A stretch of DNA of 15,073 nucleotides from contig RFQW01000006.1 in assembly GCA_009924765.1 (NCBI GenBank), positions 1-15,073 on the forward strand. The letters run 5' to 3'. Below the pieces are notes generated by a model. It was not told the origin of the DNA. It was given only the letters and a program-made list of their open reading frames with translations, and searched no databases. The translations under genes were made by a program, and so were the position numbers. Position 1 is the stretch's first letter. Each line of letters starts with the position of its first letter. The DNA comes from Planctomycetota bacterium. Its GTDB lineage: Bacteria > Planctomycetota > Phycisphaerae > Phycisphaerales > SM1A02. Below, in pieces: positions 1-6,426 of this stretch.

Positions 1-1413
1 CGACGAAACGCTGCCGAAGTCACGAGTTCCCTCGATCGCACCTTCTCGCGACGCGCCTTCGTGCGCGGTGCCGCCACCTTCGCGGCGCTGCCGTTGATGC
101 CCCGCATGGATCCATTCCGGATGCTGGGCCCCAATGGCAAGCTGCAGCTGGTCAAGATCGCCGTGGGCGGCATGGGCGAGAGCGACCTGCGCGAGCTGAG
201 CGCGCACCCGAACGTGGAATTCATCGGCCTGTGCGACGTGGACGTGCGTGGCAAGGAGAAGCTGGCGGGCAAGTTCCCCAACGCGAGCTGGTTCGCGGAT
301 TGGCGCGAGATGCTGGCAAAGCTGGGCGACCGCATCGATGGCGTGAGCATTTCCACGCCTGACCACATGCACGCGCCGATCGCGATGACCGCGATGCAGA
401 TGGGCAAGCACGTGTATTGCCAGAAGCCGCTTGGGCACTCCGCGCTGGAGAACCGTCGGCTGGCGGAGTTCGCCGCCGCGCATCCCAAGGTGGTGACGCA
501 GATGGGCACGCAGCGTTCGGCGATGATCGGTCGCCGGCAGCAGCTGCAGTTGCTTCGCGAGGGCGTGATCGGCAAGTTCAAGGAAATCCATGCGTGGAGC
601 GATCGTCCGGCGGGCTGGTGGCCGCAGGGCGAGCCGCGTCCGCAGGGTGGCGAGGCGCCGCCTGCGTGGCTGTCGTGGGACCTGTTCCTGGGCGTGGCGC
701 CGGAGCGACCCTACCTGCCCAACCGCTACGCGCCCTTCAACTGGCGCGGCACATACGACTTCGGCTGCGGTGCGCTGGGTGACATGGGTTGCCACATCAT
801 GGACTACCCGTTCATGGCGGCGAAGCTGGGGTTGCCCGTGTCGGTGCGTTGCGACGCCACCGATGGCACGGACGACGAGTATCCGACCAAGGAGACGATC
901 ACGCTCACCTACGCGCCCACCGACATGACGGCGGGCAACCTGCAGGTGAAGTGGTACGACGGCGGCCTGAAGCCGAGCAACGCGTCGATGGGCATTCCCG
1001 AGGACGTGGACACGCGCAGCAACGCCATCGTGGTGGTGGGCGAGAAGGGCACCATGCTGTGCCCGCTCGATCCCGAGTACGACAAGGATGGCAAGGTGGT
1101 GAAGAGCGACGAGCCGCAGGCATGGGATCCGTCCAAGAAGGCGATGGCGCTGAAGCTTCCCAAGCTGGAGAAGCGCAACCACTGGCACCACTGGGTGGAT
1201 GGTTGCTTCGGCAAGGCGAAGCCCGAGGCCAACTTCCAGTTCGCGGGTCTGCTGTGCGAAAGCCTGAGTGTGGGTGCGGCGGCGAGCCGCTTCGCCAATC
1301 GCGATCTGCAGTACGACGCGAAGGCGATGGTCTTCTCGAACGAGCCGGCGTCGAAGGTGATCCTGCAGAAGCCCTATCGCGCAGGTTGGGCGGTGAAGGG
1401 CCTCGAGGCCTGA
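1..1413 (+). CDS. Gfo/Idh/MocA family oxidoreductase, Tat-exported, 5' end missing
   Basis: The frame is open from base 1, so the true start lies before the window; the GTG at 61 is an internal valine. The first visible residues carry a twin-arginine signal, S-R-R-A-F-V at visible residues 16-21, followed by a short hydrophobic stretch, so export of a folded, cofactor-loaded enzyme is expected. An N-terminal Rossmann fold follows, with a glycine-rich turn VGGMGE (about 55-60), then TPDHMH (about 119-124) and CQKPLG (about 140-145). The last is the position of the EKP lysine motif of NAD(P)-dependent Gfo/Idh/MocA enzymes. The remainder fits the C-terminal substrate domain. These enzymes oxidise or reduce sugars and related polyols; the substrate cannot be read here. 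Planctomycetes often carry many Tat-exported members. The gene stands alone and ends just before a strong hairpin. Confidence 0.93.
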   Translation, partial: RRNAAEVTSSLDRTFSRRAFVRGAATFAALPLMPRMDPFRMLGPNGKLQLVKIAVGGMGESDLRELSAHPNVEFIGLCDVDVRGKEKLAGKFPNASWFADWREMLAKLGDRIDGVSISTPDHMHAPIAMTAMQMGKHVYCQKPLGHSALENRRLAEFAAAHPKVVTQMGTQRSAMIGRRQQLQLLREGVIGKFKEIHAWSDRPAGWWPQGEPRPQGGEAPPAWLSWDLFLGVAPERPYLPNRYAPFNWRGTYDFGCGALGDMGCHIMDYPFMAAKLGLPVSVRCDATDGTDDEYPTKETITLTYAPTDMTAGNLQVKWYDGGLKPSNASMGIPEDVDTRSNAIVVVGEKGTMLCPLDPEYDKDGKVVKSDEPQAWDPSKKAMALKLPKLEKRNHWHHWVDGCFGKAKPEANFQFAGLLCESLSVGAAASRFANRDLQYDAKAMVFSNEPASKVILQKPYRAGWAVKGLEA

Positions 1414-1421
1414 GTCCGCGT

Positions 1422-1486
1422 AAGAGGGACGGGGGTCGTTATTGGAATCGCGAAGGGCGCGGCCAATAACGACCCCCGTCCCTCTT
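1422..1486. repeat. 24-bp perfect inverted repeat, terminator-like or REP-like
   Basis: The left arm (1422-1445) and right arm (1463-1486) are perfectly complementary over 24 bp, with a 17-nt loop. The right arm is followed on the + strand by TTTCTTTC, so it can terminate the upstream oxidoreductase gene. It lies between two convergent genes and could also block read-through from the minus-strand lipoprotein, although the minus-strand side has no real T-run. The stem is far longer than an ordinary intrinsic terminator needs. The GGGACGGGGGTC core resembles dispersed REP-type palindromes, but no second copy and no transposase occur in this window. Confidence 0.85.
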
Positions 1487-1491
1487 TTCTT

Positions 1492-1926
1492 TCAGCGCGT
1501 GCGGACGATCTCGGGCAGCGTGCACACAAGACCGACCAGCGGTCCCTTGTCGCTTGGCTGGATCTGCACCAGCACGATCGGCGTGGGCTGGTAGTAGCGG
1601 AACCAGCCGCCGGTGAAGGGCGTCTCGCCGCGTTCATCCCACATGGAGTTCAGGGGCACCTCCAGCGTCTGACCGCTGGCGAGCGAATCGATGTGCGTGA
1701 CATATCGCTGGTTCAGCCACAGGTCGAAATCGGCGTAACCGGTGGCGGTGGCGTTCACCAGCTGGATGCTGGTGGGCCCCGGAATCACCTGCACCTGCGC
1801 CACGCTGGTCTGCTTCAGTTCGGACGGATAGGCGCGCGTGGCCTTGCTTGGCTCGTAGGGCGCAAGCCGGCACGCGGCGAGCACGCCGAGGCAGACAGGC
1901 AGGAAGCATCGAACCCAGCGGGCCAT
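1492..1926 (-). CDS. small putative lipoprotein of unknown function
   Basis: This 144-residue protein begins with a lipoprotein signal peptide: basic start (MARWVR), hydrophobic core, and lipobox L-A-A-C with the candidate lipidated cysteine at residue 19. The mature part, about 125 residues, has alternating polar and hydrophobic segments consistent with a small beta-rich domain. I do not recognise a family; small envelope lipoproteins of the YcfL type have a similar size and layout, but the resemblance is weak. ATG at 1926 is preceded 6 nt upstream by TATCCT and has no Shine-Dalgarno sequence. It diverges from the tRNA-dihydrouridine synthase gene across 38 bp and converges on the oxidoreductase gene through the long hairpin. 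The signal peptide supports the reading frame strongly; function is unknown. Confidence 0.8.
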   Translation of the reverse strand: MARWVRCFLPVCLGVLAACRLAPYEPSKATRAYPSELKQTSVAQVQVIPGPTSIQLVNATATGYADFDLWLNQRYVTHIDSLASGQTLEVPLNSMWDERGETPFTGGWFRYYQPTPIVLVQIQPSDKGPLVGLVCTLPEIVRTR

Positions 1927-1964
1927 TGGGGCAGGATAGCGGTGGCTCCTATCCTTGCGGCTTC
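1927..1964. promoter_or_regulatory. compact divergent promoter region with an inverted repeat
   Basis: The 38 bp between two divergent start codons hold a 7-bp inverted repeat, AGGATAG (1933-1939) and CTATCCT (1949-1955), separated by 9 bp. Read outward, each arm gives a -10-like TATCCT, ending 6 nt before the lipoprotein ATG and 9 nt before the dihydrouridine synthase ATG. Neither gene has a Shine-Dalgarno sequence. There is no room for separate 5' leaders, so leaderless divergent transcription is the simplest reading. Confidence 0.5.
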
Positions 1965-3086
1965 ATGAGCGTCGAACTGGAACCAGCCCCGCGTCAGCCC
2001 CGCCAGTTGTCCGCGACCCCGGCGGACATCGCCCGCCGCACGCAGGTGGACCCGCGCATTCCGGCGTTGGTGCCGGGCTTCGATGCGCCGTTCTTCCAGG
2101 CCGGGCTCGCCGGCTACAGCGATGGCGCCATGCGGCTGGTGGCGCGCGCGCACGGCGCACCGTTCTGCATCACCGAAGCACTGCTCGACCGAACGCTGCT
2201 TCTGGGGGGCAAGGGCCGTCGCAAGGAGGATCCCGACCTGATCGCGAGCGAATGCGGGCTTGGCGACGTGGACGACAACCGCGTGGCCGGCGTGCATGAT
2301 CACCCGATCGCGGGGCAGGTGATGGGCACGCACCCGGACGAGATGGCCGACGCCGCCGCGTTGCTGGTGAAGATGGGCTACGACGTGGTGGACGTGAACA
2401 TGGCCTGCCCGGTGAAGAAGATCCGCAGCAGCCATCGCGGCGGGCACTTCCTGCGCGAGCCCGACATGGCGATGGCGGTGCTGAAGGCGGTGCGCGAGGC
2501 GGTGCCGGCCAGCGTGCCGTGCACGGTGAAGCTGCGCCGCAGCTGGGACGACGACGCCGGCATGGTGAACGCCTTCGAGCGCATCTTCGACGCGGTGTAC
2601 GAGATGGGATATGCGTGGGCCACGGTGCACGGCCGAACCGTGGTGCAGAAGTACGAGGGCTACGCGAAGTGGGAGGCGCTGCGCGACATCGTGCGTCGCC
2701 GCAGCGACCGGCTGGTGTTCGGCAGCGGCGACATCTGGAGCGCCGAGGACATCTTCGCCATGATCGACTTCTGCGGCGTGCATGCGGTGAGCGTGGCGCG
2801 CGGCTGCATCGGCAACCCATGGATCTTCCGGCAGGCGCGTGATCTGATGGCGGGCGTGACGCCGCGCGAAGCCACGCTGGCCGAGCAGCGTCAGGCGCTG
2901 CTGGACCACTGCCGGTTTGCCGAGACGATCCACGGCGAGCGCTGCGCAGGCCGTCGCATGCGCAAGTTCGGCATCAAGTTCGCGGCAAGCCACCCACGCA
3001 GCCAGGAAGTGAAGGCGGCGTTCATCGCCTGCGAGACCATGGCCGAGTGGCGCGGCGTGATCGAGCGCTTCTACGCCGTGGCGTGA
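1965..3086 (+). CDS. dus: tRNA-dihydrouridine synthase (Dus family)
   Basis: FMN-dependent reduction of uridine to dihydrouridine in tRNA D-loops is the known role of this family. The 373-residue protein shows the Dus TIM-barrel signatures in order: AGLAGYSDGAMR (about 46-57), then MGTHPDEMADAA, then NMACP (145-149) with the catalytic cysteine at 148, VKLR (188-191), HGRT near 222-225, GSGDI (253-257; usually GNGDI), and ARGCIGNPWIF (278-288) at the phosphate-binding end. A C-terminal helical region follows (about 300-373). The frame opens upstream at 1848, but that would overlap the divergent lipoprotein gene. ATG at 1965 fits the spacing, precedes the conserved domain by about 40 residues and follows a TATCCT box. 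Length is slightly above typical DusB (about 320) because of an N-terminal extension. The subfamily cannot be fixed by eye. Confidence 0.95.
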   Translation: MSVELEPAPRQPRQLSATPADIARRTQVDPRIPALVPGFDAPFFQAGLAGYSDGAMRLVARAHGAPFCITEALLDRTLLLGGKGRRKEDPDLIASECGLGDVDDNRVAGVHDHPIAGQVMGTHPDEMADAAALLVKMGYDVVDVNMACPVKKIRSSHRGGHFLREPDMAMAVLKAVREAVPASVPCTVKLRRSWDDDAGMVNAFERIFDAVYEMGYAWATVHGRTVVQKYEGYAKWEALRDIVRRRSDRLVFGSGDIWSAEDIFAMIDFCGVHAVSVARGCIGNPWIFRQARDLMAGVTPREATLAEQRQALLDHCRFAETIHGERCAGRRMRKFGIKFAASHPRSQEVKAAFIACETMAEWRGVIERFYAVA

Positions 3087-3098
3087 GCCGGTGCCCGG

Positions 3099-4457
3099 TC
3101 ACCGCGACGCCGCGCGCGGCGGGGCGTCTGGCACGGGTCGCGGCGTGCGCGGTGGAACTGGCGCGCGCATGAACAGGTCCACCTCGCCGGCGGCGGGATC
3201 CGCTTCGGGATCGCCCAGTCGTCCGATGGCGACCCAGCGCTCGTCGACCGCGACACCGTGACCGATCAGCGATCGAGGTTCTGCCGCCGCAGGATCGAGG
3301 CGCTGCGAGATCCACGCGCCGCCCGGCCGTTGCGTGAAGGCGTACGCGCATCCAGCCAACCTTCCGCGTGTCGAATCCGCGGTGGCGCCCAGCACCACGG
3401 TCGAGCCATCCGTCGCGGCTGCGCATCCAAGCGAATCCCCGTGCTCGGGCAAGTCTGGCGTCAGCATGCTGCCGCATTGCCACACGCCATCGATCCGCGC
3501 GAGCATCCATGCCGCACCGCGAACATATGCACCGGGCTGCGGTGACCGTGCCGCTCGCGGTGCACCGACCACCGCACGACCATTGGCGGCCGCAACCGAT
3601 GCGCCGAACCAGCCGCGCGGCCCCGTGGGGCAACCGATGGCGGCTTGCCATGTCCACCCGGCGGTGGTGCGATGAAAGACATGCACGCGCCCCGCCATGG
3701 GACCGAGCGCATCGTCCCCTGGTGCGCCCACGAAGATCGTGTCGCCATCCACCGCCACCGAAAGACCAAACAAGGCTCCGATGCATGGCTGCGGTGCCGT
3801 GAGCGTGGCGACATGCGACCACGCCCCATCGACCCGCTCGAACACCTCCGCCGCGCCCGTGTCCAGGGCCAGCGCGTCGGCCTTCGGGACGCCGATGATC
3901 AATGTCTGTCCGTCCATGGCGACGGCGCTTCCGGCGAGGTCGTCCGACATGGCCTGCGGGCGCAGCAGCTGCTGCTGCAGCATCCACCCCGAGGCGCGTC
4001 GCTCGTACATGAACACCGCGCCAGCCTGAAAACCGCGGGTTGAATCGTGTGGCGAACCGATCGCCAGCGTTTCGCCGTGCAAGGCGAGCGCCGCACCGAA
4101 GAACGCATGCACATCCGACGATGGGTGAAGCACTTCACCGGCATCGTGGAAGTGATCGCCGCGTTCCACATACAGCCGCACGCCACCATGATCGCGACCC
4201 AGATCCCAGTCGTGCGACGGCCCCACGGCCAGCGTGCCTTGATGCAGCGCCACGGCTGCACCAAGTTGCCACGAAGCATTCGCTGGAGGCCGCAGTGCAT
4301 CCTGTTCGCGCCATGCGGTTGCCGCGCGCAGTGCTGCACCCGCCTCAGGCCCCGGCGAACCCTCCGTGCTCGCCGGGGCCCGTGCCACCACCGCGCCCGC
4401 CGTTGCGCAGGCCGCCACCACGCGCGCCAGCGTGGCGCGAAGTCCCTTGCCTTCCAT
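3099..4457 (-). CDS. exported FG-GAP repeat beta-propeller protein
   Basis: The 452-residue product starts with a plausible Sec signal peptide (about 1-27, hydrophobic stretch ending ATAGAVVARA). It then has seven regularly spaced repeats of the form (F/L)G-x-x-(V/L)-A-x-x-x-x-x-(L/V)-(A/V)-(I/V)-G, beginning near residues 65, 120, 175, 230, 284, 343 and 397. The roughly 55-residue spacing matches FG-GAP propeller blades, and seven copies fit a complete ring. The last ~20 residues are proline-rich. Such proteins are usually secreted or surface-bound and mediate binding; no catalytic residues are evident. The start at 4457 was chosen over in-frame 4613 because AGGAG lies 5 nt upstream and the signal peptide begins there; 4613 would overlap the divergent hydrolase gene. 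The 3' end converges on the dihydrouridine synthase gene with a 12-bp gap. Confidence 0.87.
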   Translation of the reverse strand: MEGKGLRATLARVVAACATAGAVVARAPASTEGSPGPEAGAALRAATAWREQDALRPPANASWQLGAAVALHQGTLAVGPSHDWDLGRDHGGVRLYVERGDHFHDAGEVLHPSSDVHAFFGAALALHGETLAIGSPHDSTRGFQAGAVFMYERRASGWMLQQQLLRPQAMSDDLAGSAVAMDGQTLIIGVPKADALALDTGAAEVFERVDGAWSHVATLTAPQPCIGALFGLSVAVDGDTIFVGAPGDDALGPMAGRVHVFHRTTAGWTWQAAIGCPTGPRGWFGASVAAANGRAVVGAPRAARSPQPGAYVRGAAWMLARIDGVWQCGSMLTPDLPEHGDSLGCAAATDGSTVVLGATADSTRGRLAGCAYAFTQRPGGAWISQRLDPAAAEPRSLIGHGVAVDERWVAIGRLGDPEADPAAGEVDLFMRAPVPPRTPRPVPDAPPRAASR

Positions 4458-4460
4458 GGC

Positions 4461-4467
4461 TTCTCCT
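4461..4467 (-). promoter_or_regulatory. Shine-Dalgarno sequence deciding the FG-GAP gene start
   Basis: Read on the minus strand, AGGAGAA lies directly before GCC-ATG, placing the AGGAG core 5 nt from the start codon at 4457. It is one of only two clear Shine-Dalgarno sequences in the window and selects this start over the in-frame codon at 4613. Confidence 0.75.
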
Positions 4468-4598
4468 CTGCCGCCTGTGCGGCGTGCTTGATTGCTGCGA
4501 GGCACGGTAGTGCGGGCATGTCGGGATTCCGAAACCGCTGCCTTTTTTCCGCAAGATTCGCCGGGGCGTGTCGCGTGGGAGTCGCAACGACGCAGCGT

Positions 4599-4604
4599 TA
4601 CGAT
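4599..4604 (+). promoter_or_regulatory. -10-like box of a possibly leaderless gene
   Basis: TACGAT ends 7 nt before the ATG of the hydrolase gene at 4612, the distance expected between a -10 element and a transcription start at the start codon. No Shine-Dalgarno sequence is seen and no convincing -35 element was found. Confidence 0.35.
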
Positions 4605-4611
4605 TCGCGCC

Positions 4612-5376
4612 ATGGAAACCCAACAGCTCGACTACGCCGACGGTGAACTCGCCTGCGAGGCCTATGTGGCCCATGACCCATCCATCAGCGGCCCGCGTCC
4701 GGTGGTGCTGGTGTTCCACGCGTGGGGCGGTCAGGACGACTTCGCCCGCTCCAAGGCCGAGATGCTTGCGCGTCATGGCTATCTGGGTGTGGCGGTGGAC
4801 ATGTACGGCAAGGGTCGTCGCGGCGAAACGCCAGAGCAGTGCAGCGCGCTGATGATGCCCTTCGTGCAGGACCGCTCGATGCTGCTGCGTCGCGCCAGCG
4901 CCGCCTGCCACTTCGCGCGGCATCACCCGCTGGCCGATGGTCACCGCATGGGCGCGATCGGATTCTGCTTCGGTGGCATGTGTGCGCTCGACGTGGCCCG
5001 TGCTGGCGTGCCTGGCATCAAGGCTGTGGTGTCGTTTCACGGACTGCTCGGCGCACCGACCGGCATCACGGCTGGTCCGCGCCCCATCCAGGCGCGCGTG
5101 CTGGCGTGTCACGGGTGGAACGATCCGATGGCGAAACCTGTCGACTTCCAGGCCTTCGCGGGCGAGATGACCGCTGCGGGTTGCGACTGGAACGCGCTGG
5201 TGTTCGGCAATCGCGGCCACGCCTTCACCAATCCGAAGGCGGTCGATGCGGCAGGGGGCATGCAGTACTGCGAGCGCGCCGAGCGCCGCGCGTTTGCGGC
5301 GATGGGCGACCTGCTGCATGAGTGCCTGGTGGTGCAGCCAGGCGCGGCGCTTGGTGCGTGTCCGGTGCCGGCGTGA
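4612..5376 (+). CDS. dienelactone hydrolase family protein
   Basis: This 254-residue alpha/beta hydrolase has the dienelactone hydrolase layout and no signal peptide, so it should be cytoplasmic. The first strand and oxyanion region are VVLVFHAWGG (31-40). The nucleophile elbow GFCFGG (117-122) puts the catalytic cysteine at 119, as in carboxymethylenebutenolidase, rather than serine. The remaining triad candidates are Asp171 in HGWNDPM and His203 in GNRGHAFTNP. True family members hydrolyse dienelactones in aromatic degradation, but most genomic homologues have other or unknown ester or lactone substrates, and no aromatic-degradation genes lie nearby. The frame opens at 4492, but ATG 4612 gives the normal family N-terminus and follows a TACGAT box. 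A regulator gene follows on the same strand after 155 bp. Confidence 0.92.
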   Translation: METQQLDYADGELACEAYVAHDPSISGPRPVVLVFHAWGGQDDFARSKAEMLARHGYLGVAVDMYGKGRRGETPEQCSALMMPFVQDRSMLLRRASAACHFARHHPLADGHRMGAIGFCFGGMCALDVARAGVPGIKAVVSFHGLLGAPTGITAGPRPIQARVLACHGWNDPMAKPVDFQAFAGEMTAAGCDWNALVFGNRGHAFTNPKAVDAAGGMQYCERAERRAFAAMGDLLHECLVVQPGAALGACPVPA

Positions 5377-5531
5377 GCGCGTGCGTTCGCGACATGCATT
5401 CACATCGCGCGCCAATCAGAAATGGGCGCTGCGGAGCGTGTGACATAAACAGGTGACGCGCGTGTGGAGTTTGAGCGCGGCAGGGCCGAAGTGGCCCAAG
5501 AAGCGCATCAACACGCGTACAACTCCGCACC
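5377..5531 (+). other. intergenic region with small hairpin and -10-like box
   Basis: These 155 bp separate the hydrolase gene from the first regulator gene. They contain a GGGCC-GAAGT-GGCCC hairpin (5483-5497) with no T-run after it, so it is unlikely to be an intrinsic terminator, and a spaced inverted repeat CGCGTGT (5459-5465) / ACACGCG (5511-5517). TACAAC (5518-5523) ends 8 nt before the regulator ATG at 5532 and is the likely -10 element. The same TACAACT heptamer stands just before the paralogous regulator at 9358. No Shine-Dalgarno sequence is present. Confidence 0.45.
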
Positions 5532-6401
5532 ATGTTGGAAGTGGCCCTCGATGTCCGAGAGGCCGGGGTCGTCGAATTCCTCCTCGACCGGCACGCGATG
5601 GCGCTGTGGGAGTTGTTGCGACGCGCCGGTGCGCCCATCACGGTCGCGCAACTGAGTCGACAGTCCGGAAGTTCCCAGGCGATCGTGCAGGAGGCGATGG
5701 ATGCGCTGGTGGCGTTCCGCCTCGCGAAGCGCATGCCGGCGGCAGGTCGCCGCAAGACCATCACCTACCAGGCCACGTGCGAGCGCATCGTGGTGCGAGG
5801 GGATCTCGCCGATCCGCAGGATGCCCCGCTGTTCAAGCGCTACTACGAGCGGTTCAGCGCGTTCAACGAGGGCGTGCTGGGCCGCGACGGGTTCGTGGAT
5901 CGTGCCGCGCAACCCGGCGCTTTGATCCAGTACTACGCCGCGCCGCTGCAACTGAGCGACACCGAGGCCGCAGAGCTGCGGCGCCGCATGCAGGAGGTGT
6001 TCAGTTTCCTGAAGATGGTGCAGGACAAGCATGTGGGCCCGCGCGCGCGACCGTCGACCGCCTGCAACCACTACGCGTGCTTCCGCATCCAGCCGCTGGC
6101 CGAACCGCAGTTACCGCAGCCGGAGATCGTGATTCGGCCGCGCAACCAGACACCCAGCGACGGGGTCGCCAGCAGCAAGGGACCGTGGAAGCGCCTCTCG
6201 CCCCGCGAGCGAGAGATCGCCCTGGCGCTCGCCTCAGGCAGCACGCAGCCTGAGATCGCTCACCGGATCGGCGTTTCGCCGCACACCGTGGCCACATTCG
6301 CTAAGCGCATTCACGCCAAGCTTGGTATTCGGCGGCGCGCCGAACTGGTGAATGTGCTTCGAGGCGTGCATATCGGCGACGACATGGGCGATCACGGCTG
6401 A
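5532..6401 (+). CDS. dual-HTH transcriptional regulator (winged HTH + LuxR-type HTH), copy 1
   Basis: This 289-residue cytoplasmic protein carries two DNA-binding domains. Residues about 18-85 form a winged helix: helices around WELLRRAGAP, recognition helix near SSQAIVQEAMDAL, wing at AAGRRKTITYQAT. Residues about 220-278 are a LuxR/GerE-type HTH: LSPREREIALALASGSTQPEIA, then VSPHTVATFAKRIHAKLGI. The middle (about 90-205) matches no family I know but is conserved in the paralogue at 9358-10242, including LFK-x-YYERF (100-107), D165, H167, C178, N179 and QPEIV (196-200). No phosphoacceptor receiver domain is present, so this is not a typical response regulator; the middle may bind a ligand or metal (inference). 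The start is supported by ungapped N-terminal alignment with the paralogue. The 3' end converges on the cytochrome-like gene with a 25-bp gap. Confidence 0.9.
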   Translation: MLEVALDVREAGVVEFLLDRHAMALWELLRRAGAPITVAQLSRQSGSSQAIVQEAMDALVAFRLAKRMPAAGRRKTITYQATCERIVVRGDLADPQDAPLFKRYYERFSAFNEGVLGRDGFVDRAAQPGALIQYYAAPLQLSDTEAAELRRRMQEVFSFLKMVQDKHVGPRARPSTACNHYACFRIQPLAEPQLPQPEIVIRPRNQTPSDGVASSKGPWKRLSPREREIALALASGSTQPEIAHRIGVSPHTVATFAKRIHAKLGIRRRAELVNVLRGVHIGDDMGDHG

Positions 6402-6426
6402 ACGATGTCTGTGCTGGTTCGCGTGC

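Noticed and set aside
61..63. GTG as the start of the oxidoreductase gene
   Set aside because: The frame is open to base 1 and the codons before it encode the twin-arginine motif, so the gene starts before the window.
1815..2993. 392-codon minus-strand frame, His/Ala/Arg-rich
   Set aside because: It lies antisense to the well-supported dihydrouridine synthase gene and has no recognisable domain; a shadow of GC-rich codon use.
3258..4646. several plus-strand frames opposite the FG-GAP gene
   Set aside because: The minus strand shows seven regular repeats, a signal peptide and a Shine-Dalgarno sequence; the plus frames are compositionally biased shadows.
4345..5415. 356-codon minus-strand frame over the hydrolase gene
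   Set aside because: It is antisense to a gene with an intact Cys-Asp-His triad and overlaps the start of the FG-GAP gene; composition is shadow-like.
5483..5497. hairpin GGGCC-GAAGT-GGCCC as a terminator of the hydrolase gene
   Set aside because: The stem is only 5 bp, lies over 100 bp past the stop codon and has no T-run after it.
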